The notes under the pieces are model-generated. The model was not told the DNA's origin. It was given only the letters and a program-made list of their open reading frames with translations, and ran no database searches. A stretch of DNA of 54,473 nucleotides from an uncultured Sutterella sp. (lineage in GTDB: Bacteria > Pseudomonadota > Gammaproteobacteria > Burkholderiales > Burkholderiaceae_F). Position 1 is the stretch's first letter. Each line of letters starts with the position of its first letter. Positions 25,303 through 34,944 of this stretch are shown in pieces. The translations under genes were made by a program, and so were the position numbers. The DNA is taken from contig UQNA01000011.1 of NCBI GenBank assembly GCA_900542195.1, positions 1 through 54,473 of the forward strand, in the 5' to 3' direction.

Positions 25303-27068
25303 TCCTTGATTCCAAGTCTTTTGATTAACGCTTCAGTGTCTTCTGAATCAGGCCAAAGTTCTTTGGCTCTCTTCAAAACTAGGCGCGCCTCGTCCTTTTG
25401 ATTGGAAACCCAATAGGCTTCTGCAAGGTGAAGCATGATGTCTTCACTCTCTAGAAGCTGTAACGCATCGTTGAGATATCCGATTGCTTCGGTGTAATTT
25501 TTTTCTTTAAAGCTTAGCCAGCCCATGGAATCCAAAATATACGGATTAGAAGGATCAAGCTGATACGCCTTGCGAATGTTTTCCCCTGCCTCTTTCAGGC
25601 GGTTAGTTCTTTCAAGAAGTGTGTAACCTAAAGAGTTATAAGCATTAGCAAAGTTGGGGTCTATCTCTAGGGCTCTCTTTAAATAATTCTCCGCCATAGA
25701 AATAAGATCCAAGCGCTCAGCGATCATGGCTGCTTCATAGAAGAGACTCTTAGATTCAGGATACTTTTGCAAATACTTTTCTAAGGTCTTAAGAGCTTCT
25801 GTATCGCCGTTAAGTTCGGCGATCAAACGAGACTCAACTGCTGCGACCTCTTCGGCTACGGCGTTGTTGTCGCCGGGGTCAACTTGCTTGAGGACTTCAA
25901 GTGCTTCCTTATGTTTATCTTCATGAGAATAAACATTGGCTTTCTGAATTAAAGCGGCAGGCTTCATCGAGCCGACGACTCGATCAGCAAGCGCGAGTGC
26001 TTCCTCATATTTTTTGTTTTCCAAGGCAACTTCGCTCAGCAGCAAGAGAGCCTTCTGCGGGATAGTTCCGTTCTCAGCATCGTCTTGAGGAAGCTTTGCT
26101 AATTTAGTAAGCAAGGCCTCTGCTTCTGCTTCATGATTATTTTGAAGCAGAGAAACTGCAGTACTTAGTTCAAATTCGTAGTCGTCCGGATATTTCTTGA
26201 CCAACTCAATTAGTTGGTTGTAGTCGGAAGAGAGCAGCAAGAGTTGAGCATACGAATCCCGGATTCTTAAATCTTTAGGATTCTTTGCCAGATACTGGCC
26301 GAGAACCTGGCGAGCCTCTTTTTGACCTGCATTGGACTTCTTCTGCAACAAGACAGAAACCAGTGTCATTACACTTTCCGGATTGGGTTTCTGTTTGTAG
26401 CTCTCTTTAGCAAACTTTTCCGCTGCTTTTTGGTTGCCGGCCAATCCTTCTAATCGAGCCAAACCGAGTTTCGTTTCCGGAAGTCTCTTGAACTTCTCAG
26501 TAGCTTTGCGAAAGAACGTCAGAGCCTTCTTCCTGTCTTTTCCGATTAAAAGCTGGCTCTGCAGCCCAAGGATGACTTTTCCCGGATCCTCTACCTGAGA
26601 TAAGAAAGACTGTGTAGTCAACAAAATCTTGTTGTATTCCTGATAGTGAAGGCCAATGCGAATGAGCATCTCCTGAGCATGTCTATTGCCGGGGGCCAGT
26701 TTATTCCATAGCAGCACTGACCTCATGATTTCTCGAGGGGCCTTGGCAACCTGTGCAATCTGAACAGCTCTTTCTGCCAGTCTTGGGTCACCTGTTTCTT
26801 CGGCTACATTCATGTAAGTGCTGTATGCCGCTCCTAATTCATTACGCTGCAAAGCAATTTCGCTGGCGATTAGTTGGAAAAGGAGTCCTCCGGTGAGCTC
26901 AATCTCAGGCAGGCTATCAGGAGAGAATTTTTTAGGTTTTGGCGGATCAAAGACCAGATTTAGCTCCTTCTTAGAAGCAGGCACAGCTGCTGCGTCAGCA
27001 GTCAGAGGGATAGCGGTAAAAGCTATCGTCGCGGCGCATAAGCAACTAACTAATCTATTGAAACCCAT
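25299..27068 (-). CDS. TPR-repeat exported protein
   Basis: A 589-residue protein with a Sec signal (residues 1-27, ending LTADA) and many tetratricopeptide repeats across residues 65-585. The best are at about 455-560 (ENYLKRALEIDPNFANAYNS, GENIRKAYQLDPSNPYIL). It corresponds to the large TPR protein that precedes lolB in Burkholderiales. It is probably periplasmic or outer-membrane associated. Its exact role is unknown; the four-base overlap suggests translational coupling with lolB. Confidence 0.85.
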   Translation of the reverse strand: MGFNRLVSCLCAATIAFTAIPLTADAAAVPASKKELNLVFDPPKPKKFSPDSLPEIELTGGLLFQLIASEIALQRNELGAAYSTYMNVAEETGDPRLAERAVQIAQVAKAPREIMRSVLLWNKLAPGNRHAQEMLIRIGLHYQEYNKILLTTQSFLSQVEDPGKVILGLQSQLLIGKDRKKALTFFRKATEKFKRLPETKLGLARLEGLAGNQKAAEKFAKESYKQKPNPESVMTLVSVLLQKKSNAGQKEARQVLGQYLAKNPKDLRIRDSYAQLLLLSSDYNQLIELVKKYPDDYEFELSTAVSLLQNNHEAEAEALLTKLAKLPQDDAENGTIPQKALLLLSEVALENKKYEEALALADRVVGSMKPAALIQKANVYSHEDKHKEALEVLKQVDPGDNNAVAEEVAAVESRLIAELNGDTEALKTLEKYLQKYPESKSLFYEAAMIAERLDLISMAENYLKRALEIDPNFANAYNSLGYTLLERTNRLKEAGENIRKAYQLDPSNPYILDSMGWLSFKEKNYTEAIGYLNDALQLLESEDIMLHLAEAYWVSNQKDEARLVLKRAKELWPDSEDTEALIKRLGIKE

Positions 27069-27373
27069 ATAAAAATTAACCTAAAAATCGATCCAAGAGT
27101 TTAGCCGAGTTATTAGTTAGTTTGCATTGTTACGGGATGAGTTTGAGCGTTCATCATTGGCAATGTTCTCGTTTGAGGAAATCAATCGATCGAAATTGTG
27201 CAACGGTATCAATATGACCTCCCTCTACTAGTTGCGTCGGCTACGAATCTTCGAGATAACTGAGAGGCATTAAGACATTTCTTGGGATGTAAGGAAGCAG
27301 AGGAAACAGAAGAGTCTCAGTTAGTAGATAATCCGATATAGTTTAGAAAGATACGAAAACTTTGATTAATGGA

Positions 27374-29128
27374 ATGAAGAAGTACACGATAGATGAGCTT
27401 AAACAAATGCGTGAATCAGAGGATCGCGTTGAGTTTAAGAAAGGTCAGAACGGTAACGTCTCTTACAATGGAGCAGGCAAAGATAAGCCAAACGAGCGTC
27501 GCAGATGCATCTTGGGATATGTGGTAGCTCTCTGCAACGAGGGTGGAGGAAGTCTAGTTATTGGTATGACAGATTCTTACCCTCATAAAGTCGTTGGTAC
27601 TAAACAGTGCGAAAATGGAATAGGACAACTCGAGAGTGATATCTACCGAGATCTAGTTATTAGACCCAATATTTATGAACTTTATGAGGATGAAGTCACC
27701 AAAACCGGCCGAGTACTCGTAATAAGAGTCCCTCCTCATCCAACCGGGAAAGTCTTCAAGTTTGAAGACGTTCCCTTAATGAGAGTTGGAGAGGAACTCA
27801 AACCGATGGACGACAAAACTTTTATCTCCATCATCCAAGAGCAAGAGCCAGATTTCTCCGAACAGATATGCGAGGGGCTGTCAATTGACGATCTAGATAA
27901 AGAAGCAATCCGTATATTGAAAGAAAAATACTCAAGAAAGCAGAAAAATCTATCTTTTACATCTTTGTCCGACATTCAGGCATTAAGCGACCTAAACCTA
28001 ATTGTTGGTGAAAAAGTAACAAACGCAGCTGTGTTATTAGTAGGTAGACAGGATGTCATATCCAGGATATTTCCGCAAGCTAAGGTAATGCTCGAATACC
28101 GCAATACGGAAAGTCAAATACATTTTGATAGTAGGAAGGAATTCGGTCAGCCATTCTTCCTGCTAATTGATGAGCTTTGGAAAGCGATTAATAATCGGAA
28201 TGGTTTTGTGCCGGTTCGAGAGGGTGCGTATATTTTCGATATTCCATTTTTCAATGAAGAAGTAATTCGCGAAATAGTCAATAATGCGTTTGCACATCGC
28301 AACTATCGGTATGAAAATGAGATAGTAATTAAGTTATATCCCACTAAACTTACAATCGTTAATGGAGGAGGGCTTCCGCCGGGTGTAACCCTCACGAATC
28401 TCCTTACTGTTCCTAGTACTCCTCGTAATAGACTCTTAGCAGACGTGTTAGCAAAAACTGGTCTGGTCGAACGGTCGGGTCAAGGGATTGATAAAATTTT
28501 CTTGCGCACTTTGTCAGAAGGAAAGCCAGAACCTGATTATGCTCAGACGGACGATTTCAGTGTCTGTGTTACGCTGTCCGGTACTATAAAGGATCCGGGC
28601 TTTGCCCTTTATATCCAAGAGATCCAAGAAGGTCTCCCGGATGATGCCAAACTCACAGTATTTGATGTTATGGCTCTTTGTGAAATTCGCGATGGTGCAC
28701 AGCGGCCTTCAAATAGAGAAATTGCTCGTAAACTGGAGAAAATGGGTTATATAGAAAAGCATGGCAAGACTAATGCACAATTTTTCCTATTACCTCGCAG
28801 GTACTACGAACTCCGCGAGGACTCAGCGGTGTACTCGTTAAAAACTGACTGGAATTTGATCCAGGTTTGGGCGATTCTTTGTCCTTTTTTGGAAAAATAT
28901 GGAAAGGCTAGACGATCCGAAATAAATAAACTTCTTGGCGACCATATTTCTGATAAACAATTCAGAAAATTTATAAGAACCTTGAAGGAGAAAGGACTGA
29001 TCCGGACAGAAGGCGAACGAGGACAAACAAGGTATTATCTAGGCGAAAAATATAATGATCTGAACGAAATCATTAACAAGACTTTATTAATCCGCTCACG
29101 TGAAATTTGTGGGAAAGATGAAATATAA
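27374..29128 (+). CDS. AlbA_2/HATPase-domain regulator (RecG-like family)
   Basis: A 584-residue protein of the 'Schlafen AlbA_2 DNA-binding plus HATPase_c_4' family. N-terminal VEFKKGQNG and ALCNEGGGSLVIGMTD are typical of AlbA_2. EVIREIVNNAFAHRNYR is the ATP-binding N box, and RNRLLADVLAKTGLVERSGQGIDKI is the glycine motif. The last 150 residues look like winged helices (LEKYGKARRSEINKLLGDHIS). ATG 27374 was preferred to the in-frame TTG 27362. Members are usually putative transcription regulators in accessory DNA. Nested repeats start two bases after the stop codon. Confidence 0.83.
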   Translation: MKKYTIDELKQMRESEDRVEFKKGQNGNVSYNGAGKDKPNERRRCILGYVVALCNEGGGSLVIGMTDSYPHKVVGTKQCENGIGQLESDIYRDLVIRPNIYELYEDEVTKTGRVLVIRVPPHPTGKVFKFEDVPLMRVGEELKPMDDKTFISIIQEQEPDFSEQICEGLSIDDLDKEAIRILKEKYSRKQKNLSFTSLSDIQALSDLNLIVGEKVTNAAVLLVGRQDVISRIFPQAKVMLEYRNTESQIHFDSRKEFGQPFFLLIDELWKAINNRNGFVPVREGAYIFDIPFFNEEVIREIVNNAFAHRNYRYENEIVIKLYPTKLTIVNGGGLPPGVTLTNLLTVPSTPRNRLLADVLAKTGLVERSGQGIDKIFLRTLSEGKPEPDYAQTDDFSVCVTLSGTIKDPGFALYIQEIQEGLPDDAKLTVFDVMALCEIRDGAQRPSNREIARKLEKMGYIEKHGKTNAQFFLLPRRYYELREDSAVYSLKTDWNLIQVWAILCPFLEKYGKARRSEINKLLGDHISDKQFRKFIRTLKEKGLIRTEGERGQTRYYLGEKYNDLNEIINKTLLIRSREICGKDEI

Positions 29129-29130
29129 CT

Positions 29131-29375
29131 AAAGGGCAGATAAAAGGGCGGATAAATCGTTGTTTTTGCAGACCCGGGAACTTGCTTTGAATTCTAACTA
29201 ATTGAAATACAAGTGATTTTTTATAGTCTTTAAAGGGCGGATAAAAGGGCAGATAAAAGGGCGGATAAATCGTCGTTTTTGCAGGTCTAAGAACTTGCTT
29301 TGAATTCTAACTAGTTGAAATACAAGGGGTTTTTTATAGTCTTTAAAGGGCGGATAAAAGGGCAGATAAAAAATC
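29131..29375 (+). repeat. nested tandem repeat behind the AlbA_2/HATPase gene
   Basis: A long unit occurs as 29131-29231 (101 bp), 29232-29344 (113 bp) and a partial third copy from 29345. Each unit opens with 12-bp subrepeats of the form AAAGGGCRGATA (two, three, two copies). The 12-bp difference between the first two units is exactly one subrepeat. Read in one frame the subrepeats encode K-G-Q/R-I. The units share a TTGCTTTGAATTCTAACTA core and a TTTTTTATAGTCTTT end. Confidence 0.9.
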
Positions 29376-29673
29376 TTTTGTTATTCTTTTGCACAGCTTT
29401 GGTACAAACGAAACTTACCCATACAGTAATTTATGAGGCTGGCCCATTAAGAGTGTTCCTCTTTGCCGTGATAAAAGAAGGAGCCGTGGATCTAATCCAA
29501 GAGCTTTGAATAGTCATTTTGTGTAACTATCTCTTGCGATGGCCGTACCTTACTTCTTTTGATAAGAAGCAATATGACAGACCGATCGGAGGGACAGTGT
29601 TAGATACAGTGCACCCAAACTCCCATGTAATTGCACTAGATACAAATTCTTGGGAGCCTGGGATCATTAAGTA
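29376..29673. other. intergenic region after the repeats, no gene seen
   Basis: Contains a short plus-strand frame to 29509 that begins inside the repeats and encodes KGRIKGQIK followed by unrelated hydrophobic residues. No ribosome site or family resemblance is visible. The M20 peptidase gene ends at 29674 on the other strand. Confidence 0.45.
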
Positions 29674-30864
29674 TTACTTCTGACCTTCAAAATAGCCAAT
29701 GCTGAAAAGCATATAAGTCTTAATGAATTTTAAATACTGGCTCAAATTTACATGTTCGTCATCGGAGCCTAGCACAGCAAAAATACCTGGCCCGAAGTGC
29801 GGCACATTTTGCTTGTAAGCATTCGCTAATTTGCCTGCATCTCCGGCCCCAGATCTTCTGCCAGGCCTGAGGGGTTTCGAGAAAACCGTGCGATAGACGT
29901 CCATACATCTAATAATATCGGGATGATTGGAATCAATTGCCAGTCGTGGACCGGCAAATAAAGTTGTAAGACTATAAGCTCCTTTAATTTGAGGTATGTT
30001 ATCTAAAAGTGCGAGAAATTCTTGTTGGGCGCTCTCAATGCTTTCTCCCCTTGTGTATCTCCTGTCGATCCAGAGAGTACATTTTGCCGGATGCATGTTT
30101 ACTGTTTTTCCTTCAAATCCCGCGCTTATCGAAGTGACCGAAATAACAGCGCCAGACGTATCTTCCGGAAAATATCTTTCCGCCATTAGCTTTTTGTCGT
30201 ATTGATGGATTTTTTCAATAACCTTATGAGCTTTTTGCAGAGCATCTTCTTGTGCTAGACGAGTTCCGGCGTGCCAACCATCACTCGTAATTTCCAGTTT
30301 CCAAGCAATGCGGCCGTCTGTATCCACAATAATGGTCTCCTCGGAAGCTTCCATGCAGATTGTGAAGTCGGCCTTCATGAGTCCTTTCTCTATACAGTAA
30401 AGCAGTCCAGCGCGGCTTCCTTGTTCTTCATCACAATTTAGAGCAAGAGAGATAGTGCCGGATGGCTTAAAACCTAATCTTTTTAAAAAGGTGATAGCCA
30501 TAATCCCCGCAGCATTCCCGCTTTTCATGTCTGTTGCCCCGCGGGCATATATTTTGTCGCCAATTATTTCGCCGGACCACGGATCTCTGGTAGGGTTAGA
30601 TTCGGGTGGAAAGACATCCAAGTGTCCGTTAAATAACAATGTTTTGCCCTCGCCTCCTTTCCAGTCCATGAGAAGGTTCGGACGATCTTTTTCCCCTTCT
30701 AGAAGTTCGGTGTTAAATCCGTTATTCTCCAAAAAACTAGCGAGGTAAAGAGCAGATTCCTTTTCTTGCCCGGTTGGAGAGGGAATTCGAAGATAGTTTT
30801 GAAGAAATGTAGTGGCTTCCTCACTATGGGAGTCAACATACTCAGAAATAGTTTGATAGTCCAT
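29674..30864 (-). CDS. M20-family metallopeptidase (ArgE/DapE type)
   Basis: A 396-residue cytoplasmic hydrolase with the di-zinc ligand set of ArgE/DapE enzymes: FNGHLDVFP (His), ARGATDMKSG (bridging Asp), NCDEEQGS (catalytic Glu and ligand Glu), CMEASE (Glu) and DDEHVNLS (His). The IDRRYTRGES stretch is the dimer-domain arginine motif. Natural substrates are N-acyl amino acids or dipeptides. It follows a Dcu-type transporter gene by 19 bp, so its product may be a C4-dicarboxylate or aspartate. A YgeY-like role is an alternative. Confidence 0.86.
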   Translation of the reverse strand: MDYQTISEYVDSHSEEATTFLQNYLRIPSPTGQEKESALYLASFLENNGFNTELLEGEKDRPNLLMDWKGGEGKTLLFNGHLDVFPPESNPTRDPWSGEIIGDKIYARGATDMKSGNAAGIMAITFLKRLGFKPSGTISLALNCDEEQGSRAGLLYCIEKGLMKADFTICMEASEETIIVDTDGRIAWKLEITSDGWHAGTRLAQEDALQKAHKVIEKIHQYDKKLMAERYFPEDTSGAVISVTSISAGFEGKTVNMHPAKCTLWIDRRYTRGESIESAQQEFLALLDNIPQIKGAYSLTTLFAGPRLAIDSNHPDIIRCMDVYRTVFSKPLRPGRRSGAGDAGKLANAYKQNVPHFGPGIFAVLGSDDEHVNLSQYLKFIKTYMLFSIGYFEGQK

Positions 30865-30883
30865 TTGCTTTCCTTTTTAACAA

Positions 30884-32197
30884 TTACAGAAGCCAAACAA
30901 TGAGAAACCCCAATGACACGGAGATAACTGCACAAATAGTGCCGAAGATTTGAAATGGATTATCGATGAGGTATTTACCCATTGTGGTCGTGCCGGAACG
31001 ATCTAAAGAGCAAGCAGCAATCGCCGGACCATTAATTGGGAAGAGAGCGAAGCCGTTTACCGCCGGATACATGGCAATAAGAGCTAAAGGTGAGAGGCCA
31101 AGCGCAAATCCCAGCGGCATAATTGCTCTTGTTGTGGCACCCTGAGAGTTCATTATTGCCGCCATTAAAAACAAGACAAAAGCAAAAGTCCATGGCTCGG
31201 CTTGAACCAAGGATCCGAATGTTTCTAATAACACATCTTTATTAGCTGCAACGAAAGAGTCAGCAAGCCAAGTACATCCAACAATGCAAACCATTGTCGT
31301 CACTGCAGATTGCAAAATTTGACTCGAGGCTAATTTCTTAACGCTTGGTCGGCAGACAATAACCAAGATCGCTCCGACAAGAAGCATAGTGAGTTCAATA
31401 GTGGCTGCCATTCCCATGGGCTGCTTGGCAGCATAGGGAGTTCTTAATTCAGGGTAGATACCTGCCAAAACGATGTAAATAAGGCCTAACAGGAAAAATC
31501 CTAATGAGAATTTTCCTTTCAAGCCTATGTCCTTAAGTTCTACAATTTTAGGAGACTCAATCTGACCGTTTTTTAAACGACGTTGAAATTCCTCATCCTT
31601 ATCCAATTCCTTGCCCCATTTCATAAAAAAGAGCGAAGTGGCAAGTACTCCGATCAAACCGGCAGGCAAGCTCACCATCAGAATTTGAGGCAGTGAAATT
31701 TCCGGATGCCCGTAGTGGATGAAAAGACCGATCATCGCCGCAGTTGCCGCAGAAATCGGACTTGCGGTTATAGCGCACTGAGCAGCCATCGTTCCGGTTA
31801 CCATAGCCCTTTCTGGCCGAATTCCATTTCGGTAAGCTACTTCAAAAATAACTGGCTGCAGTGCAAAGCAAACCATTGCTGTGCCCGCAAAGAATGTTAA
31901 AAAGAACATTACCAGAGGAGCCAGAGTGGTTAGGTGCTTAGGATGTTTCCTAAGAATCTTTGCTCCTATCGCCGTCAGAAGATCTAGGCCTCCGCACTGT
32001 TCAATAACAGCAGAACACGTGCAAACGCACAAAATAATAAAACAAACATCTGCCGGAAGCGCTCCGGGAGTAACTCCAAAAAATAAGGTTAATATTCCCA
32101 GACCTAAGCAGCTGATAATACCGATCCCCATTCCACCAAATCGCGTACCAAGCAAAATGGCGCCGATTACTATTAAAAATTGAATGACTGTAGACAT
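30884..32197 (-). CDS. anaerobic C4-dicarboxylate transporter (DcuA/DcuB family)
   Basis: A 437-residue inner-membrane protein, with about ten to twelve hydrophobic segments and a short charged loop near 215-235. The pattern FFAGTAMVCFALQPVIFEVAY, RPERAMVTGTMAAQCAITASP and ATTRAIMPLGFALGLSP matches Dcu exchangers, which swap aspartate, fumarate or malate for succinate during anaerobic growth. It precedes an M20 hydrolase in the same operon and is divergent from a LysR gene. Confidence 0.88.
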   Translation of the reverse strand: MSTVIQFLIVIGAILLGTRFGGMGIGIISCLGLGILTLFFGVTPGALPADVCFIILCVCTCSAVIEQCGGLDLLTAIGAKILRKHPKHLTTLAPLVMFFLTFFAGTAMVCFALQPVIFEVAYRNGIRPERAMVTGTMAAQCAITASPISAATAAMIGLFIHYGHPEISLPQILMVSLPAGLIGVLATSLFFMKWGKELDKDEEFQRRLKNGQIESPKIVELKDIGLKGKFSLGFFLLGLIYIVLAGIYPELRTPYAAKQPMGMAATIELTMLLVGAILVIVCRPSVKKLASSQILQSAVTTMVCIVGCTWLADSFVAANKDVLLETFGSLVQAEPWTFAFVLFLMAAIMNSQGATTRAIMPLGFALGLSPLALIAMYPAVNGFALFPINGPAIAACSLDRSGTTTMGKYLIDNPFQIFGTICAVISVSLGFLIVWLL

Positions 32198-32286
32198 TTT
32201 GAATAACTCCTGCTCTCCTTGTTAGAGCTTTCTCCTTGTGGTTAATAAGAACAGTTTCACTGTATCGACATAAGGAGTTGTGTATT

Positions 32287-32311
32287 ACGATTTATAATAT
32301 TTCTGTATCGT
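32287..32311. promoter_or_regulatory. candidate LysR operator between dcu and LysR genes
   Basis: ACGAT (32287-32291) and ATCGT (32307-32311) are inverted arms in an AT-rich divergent promoter region of 145 bp. The arms are short, so this is tentative. Confidence 0.3.
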
Positions 32312-32342
32312 TTATATTAAATTTGCTAATACGCTGATAGAC

Positions 32343-33332
32343 ATGGGTACTCTGCAAAATGCAAAAATCTTGTTGGCTGTACAACGGTTAGGAAGTATTA
32401 GTAAAGCAGCCCAAGAGCTAAATATTTCCCAGCCTACCGTCTCTGTTATCCTCAAAAAAATAGAATCTGAGGTCGAAGGCAACATCTACTACCATAATGA
32501 ACGTCCCATTAAACTCACGCCTTTAGGACGGATGCTCTCTCATCAATTTGAAAAATTTGTCGAATTGGATGATCAAACTAAAAACTATATTAAGACTTTT
32601 AAAAAAGGATTCCTTCCTTCTTTTCGAATTGGAACAGTTGATTCTTTTTGCCCTAATATCAACCCTTATTTTGTGCCGAATTTATTAGAACATACTCAGA
32701 AACTAGTCATTGAAGAAGGTTCCACTTTGGAGCTGGCTGATTGGATAAAGAAAAACAGAATAGATATAGCCATACTGAATATGGATCTTCAGGAAGAGGA
32801 AGGAATCGTTTCCGAACTAATTTTTACTGAAGAGTACGTTATTGTGCTTCCAAAGTCTCTTCTGACGCACGCTAATTCCACCGTCGGTGAGAATTTAGAG
32901 CTTATGAGCAGATTAAGTTTTATCTATCTTTCCAACTTATCCTTTGATAAGTTGACACAGACAAGATTTCTTAATAACTTGGGTATTAAGCCTCCTAAAA
33001 GTATTGAATTGGACGACTTCTCAACTGTCTGTCAGATTGTAAATTCAGGCCACGGCTGGACATTGCTAACTCCCCTTGAACTTTGGATAGGTCGAGACTT
33101 TCTCAAAAATATAACCATCATTCGCCCTCCTTATACCCGCTTTTATAAGCCTTTTTATTTTGTTCATAAGCAATGGATGATGCCCAAATTTGAAAATCTA
33201 TTAATATCTTTGTTAGTGTCGGCAATAATGGACAAGTTTGTTCCGGTAATGACATCTAGATTTCCTGAATTAGCTCCTTATTTAAAGTTATCTGAATCCA
33301 TTGCAAAAAAAGATTTCAGGGAGTTGGTGTAA
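32343..33332 (+). CDS. LysR-family transcriptional regulator
   Basis: A 329-residue LysR regulator: N-terminal MGTLQNAKILLAVQRLGSIS and AAQELNISQPTVSVILKKIE form the helix-turn-helix, and an effector domain begins near FRIGTVDSFCPNI. It is divergent from the dcu/M20 operon and probably controls it. The ribosome site is weak. The C-terminal 60 residues (MDKFVPVMTSRFPELAPYLK) are typical of longer LysR members. Confidence 0.86.
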   Translation: MGTLQNAKILLAVQRLGSISKAAQELNISQPTVSVILKKIESEVEGNIYYHNERPIKLTPLGRMLSHQFEKFVELDDQTKNYIKTFKKGFLPSFRIGTVDSFCPNINPYFVPNLLEHTQKLVIEEGSTLELADWIKKNRIDIAILNMDLQEEEGIVSELIFTEEYVIVLPKSLLTHANSTVGENLELMSRLSFIYLSNLSFDKLTQTRFLNNLGIKPPKSIELDDFSTVCQIVNSGHGWTLLTPLELWIGRDFLKNITIIRPPYTRFYKPFYFVHKQWMMPKFENLLISLLVSAIMDKFVPVMTSRFPELAPYLKLSESIAKKDFRELV

Positions 33333-33362
33333 TCCCAGCCAACTATCTTCTCCCCGGATTAG

Positions 33363-33406
33363 CAAAAATGGCCGAGGAAGTAAAACCTTTTATAGACTTC
33401 CTCGGC
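33363..33406 (-). terminator. terminator of the porin gene
   Basis: gccgaggaagt (33371-33381) and acttcctcggc (33396-33406) are perfect 11-bp arms. On the minus strand the stem is followed by CATTTTTGC, so it ends the porin transcript; on the plus strand it could also stop the LysR transcript. Confidence 0.75.
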
Positions 33407-33448
33407 ACAAAATCTCAGCTATAGGGTCTTTCTAAGACCTCGAAGAGG

Positions 33449-34573
33449 TTAAAACCTGTGATACATGCCAAAAATACCAGTCCAGCCTCTCAAGTCATTT
33501 ACTAACTTAGCGGCTTTGCCTGCCGTGCTCCAACCGCCATAGCTGTAAAGTCCGGTACGTTTAGAGATAGGATAAACGTAGGCAGCTCCAATCGAGAAGG
33601 TATTGAATTTGTCCTCACCCGAAATGTCAGGATTCATCTTATCTTTTACTTTGCCGAAAGCATACTGAGTTTGCCCCATGAGAGTTCCTCCCCATAAAGG
33701 TGCGCTCGCGCCAAGGGAAAAGGCATTAAAATTCGCCCCTTTTCCTGTTGATTGCAAGATTGGAGGAATAACATCCGTTCCGGCTTCATATTTCTTCCAA
33801 TCCACTCCGGGTAGTGGGGAGTGGATGGCAAGCTCATAAGCACCGTAGATTTTTATCGTGCCAAAATCGTAGGACATTCCCAGATTGAGAAGTTGAGTTG
33901 CCTTGTAATTTGATCCATCAATTTGCTTTTTGTTTTTATTATCCAAGACTTCGTAGATCAAATTTGTTTTCAAAGCGCCCGAGTCATAGGCAACACCGAC
34001 ACCATAGTAGTGTCCGTTTCTTGACCATTTACTATCGTCACCGGTTACTCCGTTTGAATACATCATTTGAAGTTTCCAGCCTCCAAAATTGGGGGATACA
34101 TAAACGATAGAATTATCATAACGATCCGTGAGGTAAAAACTTCCGTACATATCTCCTAGGATTGAGTAACCGGTCATAAGCGGAGTGCCTCCAAGCATTG
34201 AATATGAACCGAGATCAGAACCTAATCCACCAAATCTCCCGAGTCCGATTTCACCCCATTGGCCGCCAACTTTTAACGTAGTTTGTCGGCTAAAAGCCTT
34301 TCCGGTTTTATGTTCCGCCCCCGAGCTCATTTTGAATCCTTGCTCAAGAACAAATCCAACGTAGTTCCCTCCGCCCAGCTCTTCCGTGCCTTTAAGACCC
34401 CAACGGTTTCCATAAAGGTTGCCGTTACTCATTTGGACCTTTGTATCATCTCCTTTCAGTTTAGATACTGTGATGCCGCCATCTAAAACACCATACAATG
34501 TGACATCTGATTGCGCCTGCACGATACCCATCGCGGACATTGACGCCAAAGCAACCACCACAAGCTTTTTCAT
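33449..34573 (-). CDS. general porin (Gram-negative type)
   Basis: A 374-residue outer-membrane porin starting at ATG 34573, behind AGGAGA. The signal peptide MKKLVVVALASMSAMGIVQA is followed by QSDVTLYGVLDGGITV, the betaproteobacterial porin start. Loop L3-type and strand features include NRWGLKGTEELGGGNYVGFVLEQGF, and the protein ends in ...IFGMYHRF with the terminal Phe needed for outer-membrane assembly. It forms a diffusion pore. A second porin gene lies at the right end of the window. Confidence 0.95.
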   Translation of the reverse strand: MKKLVVVALASMSAMGIVQAQSDVTLYGVLDGGITVSKLKGDDTKVQMSNGNLYGNRWGLKGTEELGGGNYVGFVLEQGFKMSSGAEHKTGKAFSRQTTLKVGGQWGEIGLGRFGGLGSDLGSYSMLGGTPLMTGYSILGDMYGSFYLTDRYDNSIVYVSPNFGGWKLQMMYSNGVTGDDSKWSRNGHYYGVGVAYDSGALKTNLIYEVLDNKNKKQIDGSNYKATQLLNLGMSYDFGTIKIYGAYELAIHSPLPGVDWKKYEAGTDVIPPILQSTGKGANFNAFSLGASAPLWGGTLMGQTQYAFGKVKDKMNPDISGEDKFNTFSIGAAYVYPISKRTGLYSYGGWSTAGKAAKLVNDLRGWTGIFGMYHRF

Positions 34574-34944
34574 GTCTTCTCCTAAGAATTTTGCTTTTAA
34601 CACATTTGCTTAGCCTTTCTTCAATCCGATTTAAGTTTTAAGAGGTTGAGAAAGGACAAATAAGTCGCAAAGAGATCGCGTTTCGGAACTACGAAAACCT
34701 AATCCTCTTTACGGCTTCAATTCTCTAGAAGAGCGAATAATCCTTTGTCTCTTATTATTTATTGCTATTTGGTTTATTAAGGTTTTTAATATTCGCACTA
34801 TATTTGCTGAATGCCGAGCGCTCAGATTAAAGTAAAAGTAAATTTGGCCGCTTATCGCTTTGTAAAAATCTCCCTCCGACACATCAGCGTCTTGACTTTC
34901 TTTTGGAAGCTATCAGCTAAATCTGACAAGAACAATATGACCCG
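34574..34944. other. upstream region of porin and cytochrome genes
   Basis: About 370 bp with no supported gene between divergent genes. It should hold the porin promoter and leader and the cytochrome promoter. I saw no clear FNR box, stem-loop or repeat in it. Confidence 0.4.

Noticed and set aside
29131..29375. CRISPR array
   Set aside because: The long units are near-identical throughout, with no unique spacers between conserved repeats, and no cas genes are present.
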